From: Myxococcota bacterium
GTDB taxonomy: Bacteria; Myxococcota; Polyangia; GCA-2747355; JAKLHH01
Direction: 5' to 3'
Assembly: GCA_022710245.1 (NCBI GenBank)
Contig: JAKLHH010000596.1
Span: 1 to 5,526 of the forward strand
DNA: 5,526 nt
Shown: positions 5,380 through 5,526 of the stretch, one piece after another
How the letters are laid out: each line of letters opens with the position of its first letter
Position numbering within the stretch: position 1 is the first letter of the stretch
Made by a program: the position numbers and the translations under genes
Notes under the pieces: model-generated
The model's database searches: none
What the model was told of the DNA's origin: nothing
What the model saw: only the letters and a program-made list of their open reading frames with translations

Positions 5380-5526
5380 TCATCCAGGACGGAGCCGCTC
5401 TCGTCGCAGCACCACGATGAGCCAGCCCGCGCCGATCACCGCCGGGAGCACGCTGAAGAGCTGCCCCAGCGTGAAGGGCGCGCTCGCCGAGATCCCCTCG
5501 GGCTCCTTGAAGTGCTCGAGGACGAG
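5380..5526 (-). CDS. lgt: Prolipoprotein diacylglyceryl transferase (Lgt), C-terminal fragment
   Basis: The last 48 residues of a minus-strand gene whose body lies to the right of the window; the stop TGA is at 5380-5382. Lgt is an inner-membrane enzyme that moves diacylglyceryl from phosphatidylglycerol to the lipobox Cys of prolipoproteins. Recognition rests on the family's C-terminal signature: a short FKEPEG stretch (like the FREPD of known Lgt), a loop, then TLGQLFSVLPAVIGAGWLIVV, which matches the conserved GQ-(L/I)-(L/F)-S-(I/V) entry into the last transmembrane helix, ending in a basic tail (LRRERLRPG). The catalytic part is outside the window, so activity cannot be judged, and a diverged Lgt-like protein remains possible. 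It fits the neighbourhood, since HtrA here and the 537-1688 protein look like lipoproteins. Confidence 0.8.
   Translation of the reverse strand, partial: LVLEHFKEPEGISASAPFTLGQLFSVLPAVIGAGWLIVVLRRERLRPG

Noticed and set aside
4745..5383. Minus-strand open frame opposite the 4785 gene
   Set aside because: It has no ribosome site or hydrophobic pattern and is Thr/Ser/Pro/Arg-rich shadow sequence. The plus strand has a Shine-Dalgarno, a plausible start and four clear helices.

Overview
The window is very GC-rich (around 70% by eye) with strong G/C third positions. It encodes several lipoprotein-type or membrane proteins and a Cys-rich, probably exported protein. This fits a high-GC deltaproteobacterium in the broad sense, such as Myxococcota; that is inferred from composition and gene style, not from a marker gene. 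No rRNA, tRNA, CRISPR array, transposase or phage gene is visible.

Layout, left to right. (1) 1-426 (+) is the C-terminal part of a Cys-rich protein of unknown function. (2) It converges on a minus-strand gene (537 to about 1688) for an unrecognised putative lipoprotein, whose last 12 codons plus stop are tandemly repeated (three 39-bp units, 460-576). (3) Divergent from that gene is the most interesting locus, a 55-codon gene at 1743-1910 (+). Codon 31 is an in-frame TGA sitting where a conserved Cys-Pro would be expected in a small membrane-protein family resembling DUF6132. A hairpin with a GGUC apical loop follows at bacterial-SECIS distance, so this looks like an unannotated selenoprotein. 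(4) A minus-strand run (4698 to 1949) encodes a four-helix membrane protein, a HAD-IA phosphatase and a lipoprotein-type HtrA/DegP protease, with gaps of 10 and 19 nt; it reads like an operon. (5) A divergent plus-strand gene (4785-5375) encodes another unrecognised four-helix membrane protein. (6) The window ends in the C-terminus of prolipoprotein diacylglyceryl transferase (Lgt) on the minus strand.

A family of short GC-rich, partly palindromic repeats runs through the window: a copy in the convergent gap at 1913-1948, two head-to-tail copies translated in frame inside the 4785-5375 gene, a related inverted form at 4092-4157 inside the 5' end of the HAD gene, and a fragment at 430-443. These probably shape terminators, gene ends and protein tails here.

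The functional theme is the cell envelope: lipoprotein maturation (Lgt), envelope quality control (HtrA), small membrane proteins and exported proteins. Only HtrA, the HAD phosphatase and Lgt are recognised with good confidence. There is no stretch over 300 bases without a gene.
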